From QYQD01 sp040755415 (GTDB taxonomy: Bacteria > Desulfobacterota > QYQD01), in the NCBI GenBank assembly GCA_040755415.1, contig JBFMAZ010000071.1, forward strand, positions 1 through 57,798: 57,798 nt of DNA, given 5' to 3'. Every line of letters starts with the position of its first letter. Positions within the stretch are counted from its first letter, which is position 1. The notes below the pieces were generated by a model. It made no database searches, was not told the DNA's origin, and saw only the letters and a program-made list of their open reading frames with translations. Position numbers and translations under genes: made by a program. Below, in pieces: positions 17,575-26,940 of the stretch.

Positions 17575-19494
17575 GTGAGGCAGACAGGTTCAAAAAGAGA
17601 TTTACGCATAAGGACATTTGATCCGGCAGAAATCGAGGAATACCACAGGAGATTTGACCGGATTACTGTATTCGTCATAGTCGTTTTCGCCGTTTTTTTT
17701 GCCCGCCTCTGGTATCTACAGATTATAAAAGGCGACGAATATCTCAAACGCTCGGAGAGAAATTGCCTCCGTATCCAATATACACCAGGTCCACGGGGAG
17801 ATATTCTGGATCGGCATGGGCAGGTGCTGGTGCAAAGCCGGCCGTCTTTCAGCATATCTTTGGTGCGTGAAGACGTAAAAGACATAAATGAGTTGCTTAA
17901 CCGCTTGAGCTCCCTTTTGAATAAAAGTCCGGCCTTACTCTGGGAAAAGATTGTGGCGGCGAAGAACATGCCCCGTTATATGCCTATACGTTTGTGTGAA
18001 GATGTAGACGCAGATACCGTAGCCTTAATAGAGATGTACAGGTTTGAGATGCCCGGCGTAAGTATAGAGATTGAACCTAAAAGAAGCTATGTTTATGGGA
18101 ATATGGCCTCACATTTATTCGGTTACCTGGGGGAGATAAATGAAAAAGAATTGAAGGGCGAATTATTTAAGAACGTCAGGTTGGGTGAGCTTGTTGGGCG
18201 ATGCGGTCTGGAGAAGATTTATCAGGCAGATTTGGCAGGTATAGGCGGCGGCAGGCAGGTAGAGGTTGATGCTGCCGGACGGGTGATGAGTGTTTATGGG
18301 GATATCCCACCCGTTTCCGGGAATAATATTCATCTTACCCTGGATGCCGATCTGCAAAGGGTGGCTGAAGATGCTATGGCAGGCCGTTCAGGGGCGGTTG
18401 TAGCCATGGATCCCAGAAATGGAAAGATACTGACCTGGGCAAGCTGTCCGAATATTGATTTGGAATCCTTTCTCCACGGATTAAGTCGGGAAGAGTGGGC
18501 GGGTCTGGTAAATGATCCTTTACGGCCCTTGCCGGATAAGGTTATTCAGGGACAATATCCTCCTGGTTCTACGTATAAAATTATTACTATGGCGGCCGCG
18601 CTGGAAGAGAAGGTCATTGATCCTACCGCTCCACTATATTGCAGCGGTTATTATCCTTTTGGTAACCGGGTCTATAGGTGTTGGGAGGAAAAAGGACATG
18701 GCAGCGTGGATATGCATAAAGGCATTGTGCGGTCATGCGACGTTTATTTCTATGAAATGGGAAGAAGACTGGGGGTAAAACGTCTGGCACGCTACGCGCA
18801 GGGTTTTGGTCTGGGATCACCGGCCAAGGTAGAATTGGAGCATGAAAAGTCAGGGTTAGTGCCTACTCCCGACTGGAAATTAAAGCGGCATAAGGTGCCC
18901 TGGCAAGAGGGAGAGACGCTTTCTATTGCCATCGGCCAGGGCTTTAATCTGGTCACTCCCCTCCAGATGGTGCGCGTGATCTCTGCTGTGGCCAATGGGG
19001 GGGTGCTTTATCGTCCCCAGTTTGTGGAAAAAATCGTTAGTCTTGACGGAAAGATAATAAAACAGTTTAAGCCTATAATAGAGAGCAAGGTCCCGGTTTC
19101 CCAACGTAACCTGGAAATAATACGGGACGGCCTGGCTGGAGTAGTAAATGAGCCGCATGGTACCGGAGGGGCATGCCGGCTTAGCACGGTTATGGTTGGA
19201 GGCAAGACCGGGACGGCCCAGGTGGTTCGTTTGCCTGCCTACCGTGAGAAGAACGTAAATGCTATACCTTATAAGTATCGGGACCATGCCTGGTTTGTGG
19301 CCTTCGCCCCGGTGGAGGCCCCTGAGATAGCAATTGCGGTTCTAGTTGAACACAGCGGGCATGGCGGTTCAGTAGCTGCTCCTGTAGCCAGAGCGGTTTT
19401 GGGAGAATATTTTAGCAAAAAATCCGGCCCGTATGCCCCGGCGCATCTTCAAGAGGCGACCTTGGTTCGCACAGGGGGTACGAATGATAGATAG
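17575..19494 (+). CDS. mrdA: Penicillin-binding protein 2 (class B transpeptidase)
   Basis: Cross-links lateral-wall peptidoglycan, partnered with RodA. The 639 residues have an N-terminal transmembrane helix (about 31-51), a dimerisation domain with the RGDILDRHG motif, and a transpeptidase domain. Active-site motifs are S332-TYK335 in PPGSTYK, S387-CD and K544-TG in GGKTGTAQV. The protein starts at GTG, because an in-frame stop lies just upstream; no ribosome site is evident. Its 3' end overlaps rodA by 11 bases. Confidence 0.96.
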   Translation: MRQTGSKRDLRIRTFDPAEIEEYHRRFDRITVFVIVVFAVFFARLWYLQIIKGDEYLKRSERNCLRIQYTPGPRGDILDRHGQVLVQSRPSFSISLVREDVKDINELLNRLSSLLNKSPALLWEKIVAAKNMPRYMPIRLCEDVDADTVALIEMYRFEMPGVSIEIEPKRSYVYGNMASHLFGYLGEINEKELKGELFKNVRLGELVGRCGLEKIYQADLAGIGGGRQVEVDAAGRVMSVYGDIPPVSGNNIHLTLDADLQRVAEDAMAGRSGAVVAMDPRNGKILTWASCPNIDLESFLHGLSREEWAGLVNDPLRPLPDKVIQGQYPPGSTYKIITMAAALEEKVIDPTAPLYCSGYYPFGNRVYRCWEEKGHGSVDMHKGIVRSCDVYFYEMGRRLGVKRLARYAQGFGLGSPAKVELEHEKSGLVPTPDWKLKRHKVPWQEGETLSIAIGQGFNLVTPLQMVRVISAVANGGVLYRPQFVEKIVSLDGKIIKQFKPIIESKVPVSQRNLEIIRDGLAGVVNEPHGTGGACRLSTVMVGGKTGTAQVVRLPAYREKNVNAIPYKYRDHAWFVAFAPVEAPEIAIAVLVEHSGHGGSVAAPVARAVLGEYFSKKSGPYAPAHLQEATLVRTGGTNDR

Positions 19495-20593
19495 GAGGTA
19501 TATAACCAACTTTGATTGGCCATTACTTGGGGTAGTGCTACTCTTATCAATGTTAGGGATTTTAAATCTTTATAGCGCTGGTTATTCTGCTACTGGCTCT
19601 GCAACTACAGTTTATCTAAGGCAGCTTTATTGGCTGGGCCTATCCGGGGTCATTATGGTGGTTGTTCTATCTTTTGATTACCGGCGGATAGCCGGGTGGG
19701 CTCCTTACATATACGCGGGCTCTATAATAACCCTGGTGGCGGTATTGGTTGTTGGAAAAACAGTTTCTGGCTCTCAAAGGTGGTTAGGTTTTGGCCCCCT
19801 GGTCTTTCAACCATCAGAGCTGGCTAAGTTGGCGACGGTTATTATACTGGCCAGTTATTTTTATCACAAAGACGTTAAAAAGGGCTACGGACTAAGTGAT
19901 CTCCTGGCGCCGGCGGGCATTGTCTTGCTCCCTTTTATCCTTATCGTTAAGGAGCCGGATTTAGGGACGAGTCTTTTGCTCTTGTTTATACTGGCGTCAA
20001 TGGTCCTGCTTGTGGGTATCAAATGGGGTGCCTTTTTGACCTTGCTGGGTTTCGGGCTAACCTCTGTCCCGTTTATCTGGTCTTTATTAAAGGATTATCA
20101 AAAAAAGAGGGTGGAATCCTTTCTCTGGCCGGAAAAAGACCCTCTGGGTTCTGGTTATCATGCCCTTCAGTCCAAGATCGCGGTGGGGTCCGGCAAGATA
20201 TTGGGAAAGGGTTATTTAGAGGGATCACAAAGCAAACTTAATTTCCTTCCCGAACAGCATACTGATTTTGCCTTTTCCGTCCTTGGGGAAGAGTGGGGTT
20301 TTATAGGATCGATTTTGCTGATTATTCTTTATTTTTTGCTTGTTCTGTTAGGCCTGCAGGTTGCTATCCGTTCGAAAGAGAAGTTTGGCACTTTTTTGGC
20401 TTTTGGTATAGTGGCTATGATATTCTGGCAGTTAGTGATAAATGTGGGCATGGTTCTCGGCCTGATGCCTGTGGTCGGTATCCCCCTTCCCTTCATCAGT
20501 TATGGTGGTTCTTCAGCCATCACTACCCTGACTGGTATCGGTCTGCTCCTCAACATCCGTATGCGGCGGTTTATGTTGCAAAAAGGCCCGTAA
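19484..20593 (+). CDS. rodA: RodA, SEDS-family peptidoglycan glycosyltransferase
   Basis: Polymerises glycan strands from lipid II in complex with PBP2. From the ATG at 19484 (preceded by AGGGGGTACGA) the protein has 369 residues and about ten membrane helices. Family motifs include GSQRWLGFGPLVFQPSELAKL, LVKEPDLGTSLLLL, the long loop with LNFLPEQHTDFAFSVLGEEWG (catalytic acidic residue region), and MPVVGIPLPFISYGGSS. The frame is open 17 codons further upstream, but that overlaps mrdA more deeply and lacks a ribosome site. Confidence 0.95.
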   Translation: MIDRRYITNFDWPLLGVVLLLSMLGILNLYSAGYSATGSATTVYLRQLYWLGLSGVIMVVVLSFDYRRIAGWAPYIYAGSIITLVAVLVVGKTVSGSQRWLGFGPLVFQPSELAKLATVIILASYFYHKDVKKGYGLSDLLAPAGIVLLPFILIVKEPDLGTSLLLLFILASMVLLVGIKWGAFLTLLGFGLTSVPFIWSLLKDYQKKRVESFLWPEKDPLGSGYHALQSKIAVGSGKILGKGYLEGSQSKLNFLPEQHTDFAFSVLGEEWGFIGSILLIILYFLLVLLGLQVAIRSKEKFGTFLAFGIVAMIFWQLVINVGMVLGLMPVVGIPLPFISYGGSSAITTLTGIGLLLNIRMRRFMLQKGP

Positions 20594-20614
20594 TCCGAAA
20601 TCTTAAAAAAAACA

Positions 20615-20643
20615 TTGACACGGGGTTTTAAATCATGTAAAAG
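20615..20643 (+). promoter_or_regulatory. Sigma-70 type promoter of the atp operon
   Basis: Perfect TTGACA at 20615-20620, 17-base spacer, TAAAAG at 20638-20643, about 80 bases before the first atp gene. It separates the ATP synthase genes from the mre operon. Confidence 0.6.
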
Positions 20644-20725
20644 CCTTTTTGAACTGCTATTCACTAATTGTGTTGGTTCCTTTTTTATTTAAGCTGAAAC
20701 TTCCTTTAAGTGAGGGGTAAAACGG

Positions 20726-21151
20726 ATGCTGGACATAGATATTACCCTGTTAATACAGGTGGCTAATTTCCTGGCCCTGATGGTTATCCTGAATCTCATC
20801 CTTTATCGGCCCTTACGCAAGATTATGGCGGAGAGAAAAGATAAGGTGTCAGGCCTGGAGCGTGAGATAGAAGGGCTTATTAAGAACGCCAACCAGAGAC
20901 TGGAAGATTTTAAGGCCAAACTGAGCGGGGCCCATGAGCGAGGGAACAAGGAAAGGGAAACCTTAAAAAATGAGGGCCTTAGTGAGGAAAAACAGATTAT
21001 CTCCAAGACCCGTAGTGAGGCGGAGGAATCTAAGTCCCGGATGTTGTCTCAGATTGAGCAGGACGCCAATAAGGCGAAAGAGGAACTGAAAGGGCAGGTA
21101 TCGGTGTTTGCTTCTGACATAGCGGCTAAGATTTTAGGGAGGAGTATTTGA
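20726..21151 (+). CDS. atpF': F-type ATP synthase subunit b' (first b-type subunit)
   Basis: Peripheral-stalk subunit. The 141 residues have a single N-terminal membrane helix (about 7-28, ending LYRPLRKIMAERKDKV) and a long charged coiled coil. A second, different b subunit follows, so the stalk is probably a b/b' heterodimer, as in several Deltaproteobacteria, cyanobacteria and plastids. The start codon is preceded by a GTGAGGGG ribosome site. The stop overlaps the next gene (TGATG). Confidence 0.9.
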   Translation: MLDIDITLLIQVANFLALMVILNLILYRPLRKIMAERKDKVSGLEREIEGLIKNANQRLEDFKAKLSGAHERGNKERETLKNEGLSEEKQIISKTRSEAEESKSRMLSQIEQDANKAKEELKGQVSVFASDIAAKILGRSI

Positions 21152-21753
21152 TGGCTGATCGGAGTAATAGCAAACGGTTTTTTATAGTACAGGCTCTAAC
21201 GATCATATTGGTCTTGCTGTACTATACGATAGTATTTGCCTCAGGGCATGGTGAAGAGCATGGGTACAGTAGTGAGCTATGGTGGAATCTTGTCTGGCGG
21301 ACTCTCAATTTTGCAATTCTGGCTGCCGTGCTCTTTAAGGTACTTAAAAAACCTGTAAGTAATCTCCTTTACGGCCGGCAAGCCTCTATTAAGGATAAAT
21401 TTGATGAGTTGGATGCGAAAAAGACCGAGGCGGAAAAGAAGTATGCGGAGTATGAAAAGAAACTTTCTACAATCGAACAGGAAGCAAAAAAAGTAGTTCA
21501 AGAATATATTGAGCAGGGCGAGGCCGAGAAAAAACAGATCATGGAAGAGGCCCATAAGACGGCTGAATTGATCAAGAAACAGGCGCAGTTCGCTGTGGAG
21601 CAAGAAATGGAGCAGGCCAGGCTTGCATTGCGCGCTGAGGCGGGGGAACTCTCCGTTAAGCTGGCTGAAGAGTTGATTCGCAAGAACTTCAACGAGGCGG
21701 ATCACAAGAGATTGATTGATGAATATATTGCAAAGGTGGTGCACACGAATTGA
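21151..21753 (+). CDS. atpF: F-type ATP synthase subunit b
   Basis: Second peripheral-stalk subunit, 200 residues. It carries an extra N-terminal hydrophobic segment (about 9-30, ending YYTIVFASG) that looks like a signal or additional helix, then the canonical b-subunit membrane helix (WWNLVWRTLNFAILAAVLFKVLKKP, about 45-70 in pieces) and a long coiled coil. The ATG overlaps the stop of the preceding gene. The two-helix N-terminus is known in deltaproteobacterial b subunits. Confidence 0.9.
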   Translation: MADRSNSKRFFIVQALTIILVLLYYTIVFASGHGEEHGYSSELWWNLVWRTLNFAILAAVLFKVLKKPVSNLLYGRQASIKDKFDELDAKKTEAEKKYAEYEKKLSTIEQEAKKVVQEYIEQGEAEKKQIMEEAHKTAELIKKQAQFAVEQEMEQARLALRAEAGELSVKLAEELIRKNFNEADHKRLIDEYIAKVVHTN

Positions 21754-22301
21754 TTAGCAAGGTAGCAGCCAAAAGGTATGCCAAGGCACTTTTTGCCGTT
21801 GGCAAGGAGGAGGATAAGCTTGAGGCTTATCAGCAGGAGTTGAATGGTATTGCAAGAATTCTCCGGGAATCTCCTGAGTTGATAGACGCGTTAACCAATC
21901 CGGTCTATCCTACTGATATGAAGGTCAGGTTGATGGGGGATCTGGCCGGGGTCTTTAAGCTCAGTCCTATCATGGGCAACTTTATGAAACTTCTTGTTGA
22001 AAAGAGGCGTGTACTTTGCGTCCCTGATATTGGTGAGTTATTCCAAAAACTGACCGATGAGCTAATGGGGGTTAAGAGGGCAGTGGTTACGGCTGTTATT
22101 CCCCTGGATGAAGATGTAAAGAGAAGAATCCAGGAGGCATTGGAAAAGGTCACGGGCAAAAAGGTCATCCTCAATACAGAACAGGATCCCTCTATTATAG
22201 GGGGGCTTGTGGTGAGAGCCGGTGACATGGTCTGGGATGGGAGCGTAAGGAGTCAATTATTAGATATAAAAGAAATAATAAAGAGGGGTGAGGGGTCATA
22301 A
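21750..22301 (+). CDS. atpH: F-type ATP synthase delta subunit
   Basis: Connects the peripheral stalk to the top of the F1 head. The 183 residues begin ISKVAAKRYAKALF, as usual for the family, and end with the typical GGLVVRAGDMVWDGSVRSQL. It starts with TTG overlapping the atpF stop (TTGA), and its own stop overlaps the atpA ATG (TAATG), so the three genes are tightly coupled. Confidence 0.95.
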   Translation: MISKVAAKRYAKALFAVGKEEDKLEAYQQELNGIARILRESPELIDALTNPVYPTDMKVRLMGDLAGVFKLSPIMGNFMKLLVEKRRVLCVPDIGELFQKLTDELMGVKRAVVTAVIPLDEDVKRRIQEALEKVTGKKVILNTEQDPSIIGGLVVRAGDMVWDGSVRSQLLDIKEIIKRGEGS

Positions 22302-23821
22302 TGCAGATACGAGCCGAAGAAGTTAGTCAGATTATTAAAGGACAGATTAAGGAGTATGAGAAAAAGATTGACCTCAAGGAGACGGGCATCGTCCTTTCCG
22401 TAGGCGACGGTATCGCCCGTGTCCATGGCGTGGAGAATTGCCAGGCCATGGAGCTCCTGGAATTTCCAGGCGGCATCATGGGCGTAGCCCTTAACCTTGA
22501 AGAGGATAATGTGGGTGTCGCCGTCATGGGAGAGGTGGAGCACATAAAGGAAGGTGACACCGTTAAACGTACCGGCCGTATCGCCTCGGTGCCGGTAGGC
22601 GAGGCCGTGGTCGGGCGCGTGGTTGATGCCATAGGACAACCTCTGGACGGCAAAGGACCTGTTGAGGCCAAGGAGTTCCGCAGGATAGAGATGATTGCGC
22701 CTGGTGTTATTGCCCGGCAGCCGGTTAAAGAGCCTATGTACACAGGACTTAAGGCTATCGATGCCATGACGCCAGTGGGTCGAGGTCAGCGGGAACTCAT
22801 CATCGGCGACCGCCAGATCGGCAAAACCGCCATCGGAGTGGATTCCATTATCAACCAAAAAGGTCAGGACGTATTCTGTATCTACGTGGCGATCGGCCAA
22901 AAGAAGTCAACGGTGGCATTGGTGGCCGAGGTCCTGCGGCGTCATGGGGCCATGGAGTACACGACCATTGTTGCTGCCTGCGCCAGTGATCCGGCGCCAT
23001 TACAGTTTATTGCCGCTTATGCCGGTTGCTCCATGGGTGAATATTTCCGTGATACCGGCCGTCATGCCCTGATTATCTATGATGATCTTTCCAAGCAGGC
23101 CGCTGCCTACCGGCAGCTTTCGCTGCTCCTCAGACGTCCACCCGGTCGCGAGGCCTACCCGGGCGACATCTTCTATAACCATTCCCGGCTGCTGGAAAGG
23201 GCAGCTAAGTTGAATGATCAACTGGGCGGGGGGTCGTTGACGGCACTGCCGATTATTGAGACCCAGGCCGGTGACGTCTCCGCCTATATCCCGACCAACG
23301 TTATCTCCATTACCGATGGTCAGATCTATCTTGAACCTGCTTTGTTTTTCGCCGGTATCAGGCCAGCTATTAACGTTGGTTTATCGGTTTCCCGCGTCGG
23401 CGGGGCGGCGCAGGTCAAGGCCATGAAACAGGTGGCCGGTACCCTGCGGTTGGATCTGGCCCAATATCGTGAGCTGGCGGCCTTTGCCCAGTTCGGGAGT
23501 GAGCTTGACAAGGCCACTCAGGCCCAGCTCAACCGGGGTGTCCGCCTGGTAGAAATCCTGAAACAGCCGCAATACCAGCCCCTACCTATGGAGAAAGAGA
23601 TCACTATTCTCTTTGCAGGCGCAAGGGGATATCTAGACGAGCATCCTGTAGATGCATTAAGGGCTTATGAGGACGGACTCTATCCGTTTATCGAAAGTAA
23701 ACATCCTGATGTATTTAAGGAATTAAAAGAAAAGAAGGTTATCGATGATAGTTTAGAGGCAAAGATGAGAAAGGCCCTGGATGAGTATCGGGGAGTTTTT
23801 AAGGCCTCCAAAGGGTTATAA
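22301..23821 (+). CDS. atpA: F-type ATP synthase alpha subunit
   Basis: Non-catalytic nucleotide-binding subunit of F1. The 506 residues include the P-loop GDRQIGKT (usual GDRQTGKT with Thr replaced by Ile), the DELSEED-equivalent region and the arginine-finger segment NVGLSVSRVGGAAQ, where the Arg reaches into the beta active site. N-terminal sequence IIKGQIKEYEKK is the delta-binding helix. Length is normal. Start is fixed by the TAATG overlap with atpH. Confidence 0.98.
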   Translation: MQIRAEEVSQIIKGQIKEYEKKIDLKETGIVLSVGDGIARVHGVENCQAMELLEFPGGIMGVALNLEEDNVGVAVMGEVEHIKEGDTVKRTGRIASVPVGEAVVGRVVDAIGQPLDGKGPVEAKEFRRIEMIAPGVIARQPVKEPMYTGLKAIDAMTPVGRGQRELIIGDRQIGKTAIGVDSIINQKGQDVFCIYVAIGQKKSTVALVAEVLRRHGAMEYTTIVAACASDPAPLQFIAAYAGCSMGEYFRDTGRHALIIYDDLSKQAAAYRQLSLLLRRPPGREAYPGDIFYNHSRLLERAAKLNDQLGGGSLTALPIIETQAGDVSAYIPTNVISITDGQIYLEPALFFAGIRPAINVGLSVSRVGGAAQVKAMKQVAGTLRLDLAQYRELAAFAQFGSELDKATQAQLNRGVRLVEILKQPQYQPLPMEKEITILFAGARGYLDEHPVDALRAYEDGLYPFIESKHPDVFKELKEKKVIDDSLEAKMRKALDEYRGVFKASKGL

Positions 23822-23864
23822 GACTGGCGAGTCCAGCTAATCTTAGATATAAGAGTGGTTATTT

Positions 23865-24743
23865 ATGCCTACGTTAAAAGACGTTAAACGGAAAATTGGG
23901 GCGGTAAAGAAGACCCAGCAGATTACCAAGGCCATGAACATGGTGGCGGCGGCCAAGCTACGTGGGGCCCAGGGGAAAATGGAGAATTTCCGGCCCTATG
24001 CGAGTAAGTTTGCTGAGGTTATAGGCAGTCTCTCGGCGCACTTGAATGTTGAGGCCGCACCTCTTTTGGAACAGCGCGAGGTGAAGAACGTAGATGTCCT
24101 ATTAATTACCGCGGACCGGGGGCTGTGCGGCAGTTTTAATATAAATTTAATCAATACTGCCGAGAAATTTCTGAAGGCCAAAGCAGCGGAAGGGCTGGGG
24201 ACGTCACTGGTTTGTTTAGGCAGAAAGGGTCGGGATTATTTCCGGCGCCGGCCGGTTAATATGAGGGCCGCGCATGTCGATGTGATGGGGCGGTTCGATA
24301 TGTCTAACGCCATAACCATTGCTCAAGACCTAGCCGGTAATTTTCTTGGCAGAGCTGTGGACGAGGTCTATGTGATTTGTGCACAGTTTATCAGTATGGC
24401 GGTCCAACGTCCGATTACTAAAAAGCTTCTTCCCATAAGTCCCGAGGAATTAGGGGGGGAGGAAACTGCTGCCGGTGCCGCGCGGGAATATTTATATGAG
24501 CCTTCGCCGGAGCAACTTATCACAAGCCTGCTGCCCACACATGTGAATGTACAGGTTTATAATGCCATGCTGGAGACGGCGGCCAGTGAGCATGCCGCCC
24601 GGATGAGGGCGATGGACAATGCCCAACGCAACTGTAAAGATTTGATTAATAGCCTGACCTTGATGTATAATAAGGCGCGGCAGGCCGGCATTACCAAGGA
24701 GTTGATGGATATTGTAGGCGGCGCCGAGGCGTTGAAGAAATAA
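23865..24743 (+). CDS. atpG: F-type ATP synthase gamma subunit
   Basis: Central rotor shaft of F1. The 292 residues have the two long terminal helices that form the coiled-coil shaft: N-terminal IGAVKKTQQITKAMNMVAA and C-terminal ARMRAMDNAQRNCKDLINSL. The Rossmann-like domain between them begins with LLITADRGLCGSFN. The start follows atpA by 43 bases with a weak ribosome site. Confidence 0.97.
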   Translation: MPTLKDVKRKIGAVKKTQQITKAMNMVAAAKLRGAQGKMENFRPYASKFAEVIGSLSAHLNVEAAPLLEQREVKNVDVLLITADRGLCGSFNINLINTAEKFLKAKAAEGLGTSLVCLGRKGRDYFRRRPVNMRAAHVDVMGRFDMSNAITIAQDLAGNFLGRAVDEVYVICAQFISMAVQRPITKKLLPISPEELGGEETAAGAAREYLYEPSPEQLITSLLPTHVNVQVYNAMLETAASEHAARMRAMDNAQRNCKDLINSLTLMYNKARQAGITKELMDIVGGAEALKK

Positions 24744-24783
24744 GAAAAGAATAATATTCAATTATGAGGAGGAATATACGCTC

Positions 24784-26214
24784 ATGAGTGCACAGCATGC
24801 AGGCGGTGCTACAGGAAGGATAGCCCAGGTCATCGGCAACGTAGTGGATGTGGAATTTGAGCCGGGACAGTTGCCGACTATTATGAACGCGATCAAAATC
24901 ACCAACCCGGCTATCGATGACCAGCCGGAAAATCTCGTTGTTGAAGTGGCCCAGCACCTTGGCGATAACATGGTGCGGTGTGTGGCCATGGATACAACCG
25001 ACGGTTTGGTGCGCGGCATGCCGGCACGGGATACGGGGGCACCGATTATGGTACCGGTTGGTCCTAAGGCACTGGGGCGCATTATTAACGTGGTTGGTAA
25101 GCCAGTAGATGGTCTGGGTCCGGTTGAATCAGAGCATATGAAGCCTATCCACCGGCCCGCCCCGGCGTTTGTCGAACAGGATACCACGGTAAAAGTTCTC
25201 GAGACCGGTGTAAAGGTTATTGACCTCCTGGTTCCCTTCCCCCGGGGCGGCAAGATGGGAATGTTTGGCGGCGCCGGTGTCGGTAAGACAGTTGTTATGC
25301 TGGAGATGGTACATAACATTGCCCTGCATCATGGCGGTATCTCTGTATTCTGCGGCGTGGGGGAAAGGACGCGTGAAGGAAACGACCTCTACCTGGAAAT
25401 GAAAGAGTCCGGGGTTTTGCCAAAAGCTGCATTGATTTATGGACAGATGACTGAGCCTCCAGGGGCCCGCGCCCGGGTGGCCCTGACCGGTTTGGCAGCC
25501 GCTGAATACTTCCGTGATGAGGAAGGTCAGGACGTGCTGATATTTATTGATAATATATTCCGCTTCACACAGGCCGGTTCGGAGGTTTCGGCACTTCTGG
25601 GTCGTATCCCGAGCGCGGTGGGTTATCAGCCGACTCTGGGCACCGACCTCGGTGAGTTGCAGGAGCGTATTACATCGACTACCAAGGGTTCTATTACTGC
25701 TGTCCAGTGTGTTTACGTGCCGGCAGACGACTTGACCGACCCGGCTCCGGCTACCACCTTTGCGCATCTTGATGGCACCGTGGTTTTGTCGAGGCCGATT
25801 GCGGAGCTCGGGATATATCCGGCGGTGGATCCGCTCGACTCAACGTCAAGAATCTTGGATCCTAATGTCGTGGGTGCCGATCACTACTATGTGGCGCGTA
25901 CGGTTCAGGTTATACTTCAGAAATACAAGGATCTACAGGATATCATCGCCATCCTGGGTATGGACGAGCTGTCGGAAGAGGACAAAATAACGGTGGGTAG
26001 GGCCCGCAGGATTCAGAGGTTCCTGTCGCAACCATTCCACGTGGCGGAGACGTTTACCGGTATGGCAGGTAAATTTGTCAAGGTAGAGGAGACAGTGCGG
26101 GGCTTTAAGGAGATCATCGAGGGAAGACATGATGATCTTCCGGAACAGGCCTTCTATATGGTCGGCGGTATCGAAGAGGCGGTAGAGAAGGCGAAAAAGA
26201 TGGCCGCCGCTTAA
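24784..26214 (+). CDS. atpD: F-type ATP synthase beta subunit
   Basis: Catalytic F1 subunit. The 476 residues carry the P-loop GGAGVGKT, catalytic Glu in GVGERTREGNDLY, Walker B LIFIDNIFRFTQAGSEV and the DELSEED-type loop (MDELSEEDK). The usual start VGNVVDVEF follows a 10-residue leader. GAGGAGG lies ten bases upstream of the ATG. The order F'-F-H-A-G-D-C without B and E means the a and c subunits must be encoded elsewhere. Confidence 0.98.
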   Translation: MSAQHAGGATGRIAQVIGNVVDVEFEPGQLPTIMNAIKITNPAIDDQPENLVVEVAQHLGDNMVRCVAMDTTDGLVRGMPARDTGAPIMVPVGPKALGRIINVVGKPVDGLGPVESEHMKPIHRPAPAFVEQDTTVKVLETGVKVIDLLVPFPRGGKMGMFGGAGVGKTVVMLEMVHNIALHHGGISVFCGVGERTREGNDLYLEMKESGVLPKAALIYGQMTEPPGARARVALTGLAAAEYFRDEEGQDVLIFIDNIFRFTQAGSEVSALLGRIPSAVGYQPTLGTDLGELQERITSTTKGSITAVQCVYVPADDLTDPAPATTFAHLDGTVVLSRPIAELGIYPAVDPLDSTSRILDPNVVGADHYYVARTVQVILQKYKDLQDIIAILGMDELSEEDKITVGRARRIQRFLSQPFHVAETFTGMAGKFVKVEETVRGFKEIIEGRHDDLPEQAFYMVGGIEEAVEKAKKMAAA

Positions 26215-26256
26215 CGAGAACAGGATTAGTGATAAAAAATTACGGAGCGAGAAAAG

Positions 26257-26673
26257 ATGGCTGCTAAGTTGTTGCTTGAGGTGATTACACCGAGCCGCGC
26301 CGTGGTGAGAGAAGAGGTAGATATGGTGGCAGCTCCAGGAGAGTGGGGTGAGTTTGGGGCCTTGCCTAACCACGCGGCTTACCTGACGGCTATTAGGTTG
26401 GGAGAGTTACGTTATAAGGTAGGGAATAAGACAGAATATGCGATTGTAAGCGGTGGATTTGCGGAGATAGTCGCTGATCGTGCCACCTTTCTCGTGACCT
26501 CTGCCGAGAAGGCCCATGAAATTGATGTGGCCCGGGCCCTGAAGGCCAAAGAGAGGGCCGAGCAGAGATTACAGGCGGCAGCCGCGAAGCGGGAGGCTAT
26601 TGATGTAGCGCGCGCCGAGGCTGCTCTGCAGCGGGCTATCTGGCGGCTCAAAATAGCTGAGAAGGCAAAATAA
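26257..26673 (+). CDS. atpC: F-type ATP synthase epsilon subunit
   Basis: Rotor subunit that can also inhibit ATP hydrolysis. The 138 residues have the N-terminal beta sandwich (LLLEVITPSRAVVREEVDMV, GEWGEFGALPNHAAYL, ISGGFAEI-like VSGGFAEIV) and a C-terminal helical hairpin (about 90-138). It closes the operon and is followed by a strong intrinsic terminator. Confidence 0.95.
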   Translation: MAAKLLLEVITPSRAVVREEVDMVAAPGEWGEFGALPNHAAYLTAIRLGELRYKVGNKTEYAIVSGGFAEIVADRATFLVTSAEKAHEIDVARALKAKERAEQRLQAAAAKREAIDVARAEAALQRAIWRLKIAEKAK

Positions 26674-26712
26674 CCATGGCCTAAGGAAAAAGGCTAAGAT
26701 AGGGTTGAATGG

Positions 26713-26745
26713 AAAAGGGCAAGCGAGGGCTTGCCCTTTTCTTTT
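26713..26745 (+). terminator. Rho-independent terminator of the atp operon
   Basis: A perfect 12-bp stem, AAAAGGGCAAGC at 26713-26724 and GCTTGCCCTTTT at 26729-26740, with loop GAGG, runs into CTTTT. It lies 40 bases after atpC. Confidence 0.9.
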
Positions 26746-26757
26746 GGAATCTCTATA

Positions 26758-26920
26758 TTGAAGGTCATTTGTCACTTACAGAAGTTGCAAGTTGCAAAAG
26801 TTACAAGTTACAAGTTACAAGTTTGTAACCCCCGTAACCTGTTACTTGCAACTATCCTATGTGACCAACCTGCCTGTCGGCAGACAGGTGACTAATGACC
26901 AGCGATGTTGCCTATATTAA
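26758..26920. repeat. Nested inverted heptamer repeats upstream of the glmU-like gene
   Basis: Outer arms GGTCATTTGTCACTT and GTGACTAATGACC enclose AAGTTACAAGTTACAAG-type units (7-bp period) on the left and GTAACCTGTTACTTGCAACT on the right. CCTGTC-GGCA-GACAGG forms a small hairpin at about 26869-26888. The right flank (GACTAATGACCAGCGATGTTGCCTATA) resembles the flank of copy B near 6929-6955. Confidence 0.75.
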
Positions 26921-26940
26921 TTATGAAAGGTGTAGCTTCT

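Noticed and set aside
22253..22900. Long antisense open frame opposite atpA (and similar ones opposite ppsA, rnr, atpD)
   Set aside because: Shadow of a strongly coding gene on the other strand; no family features.
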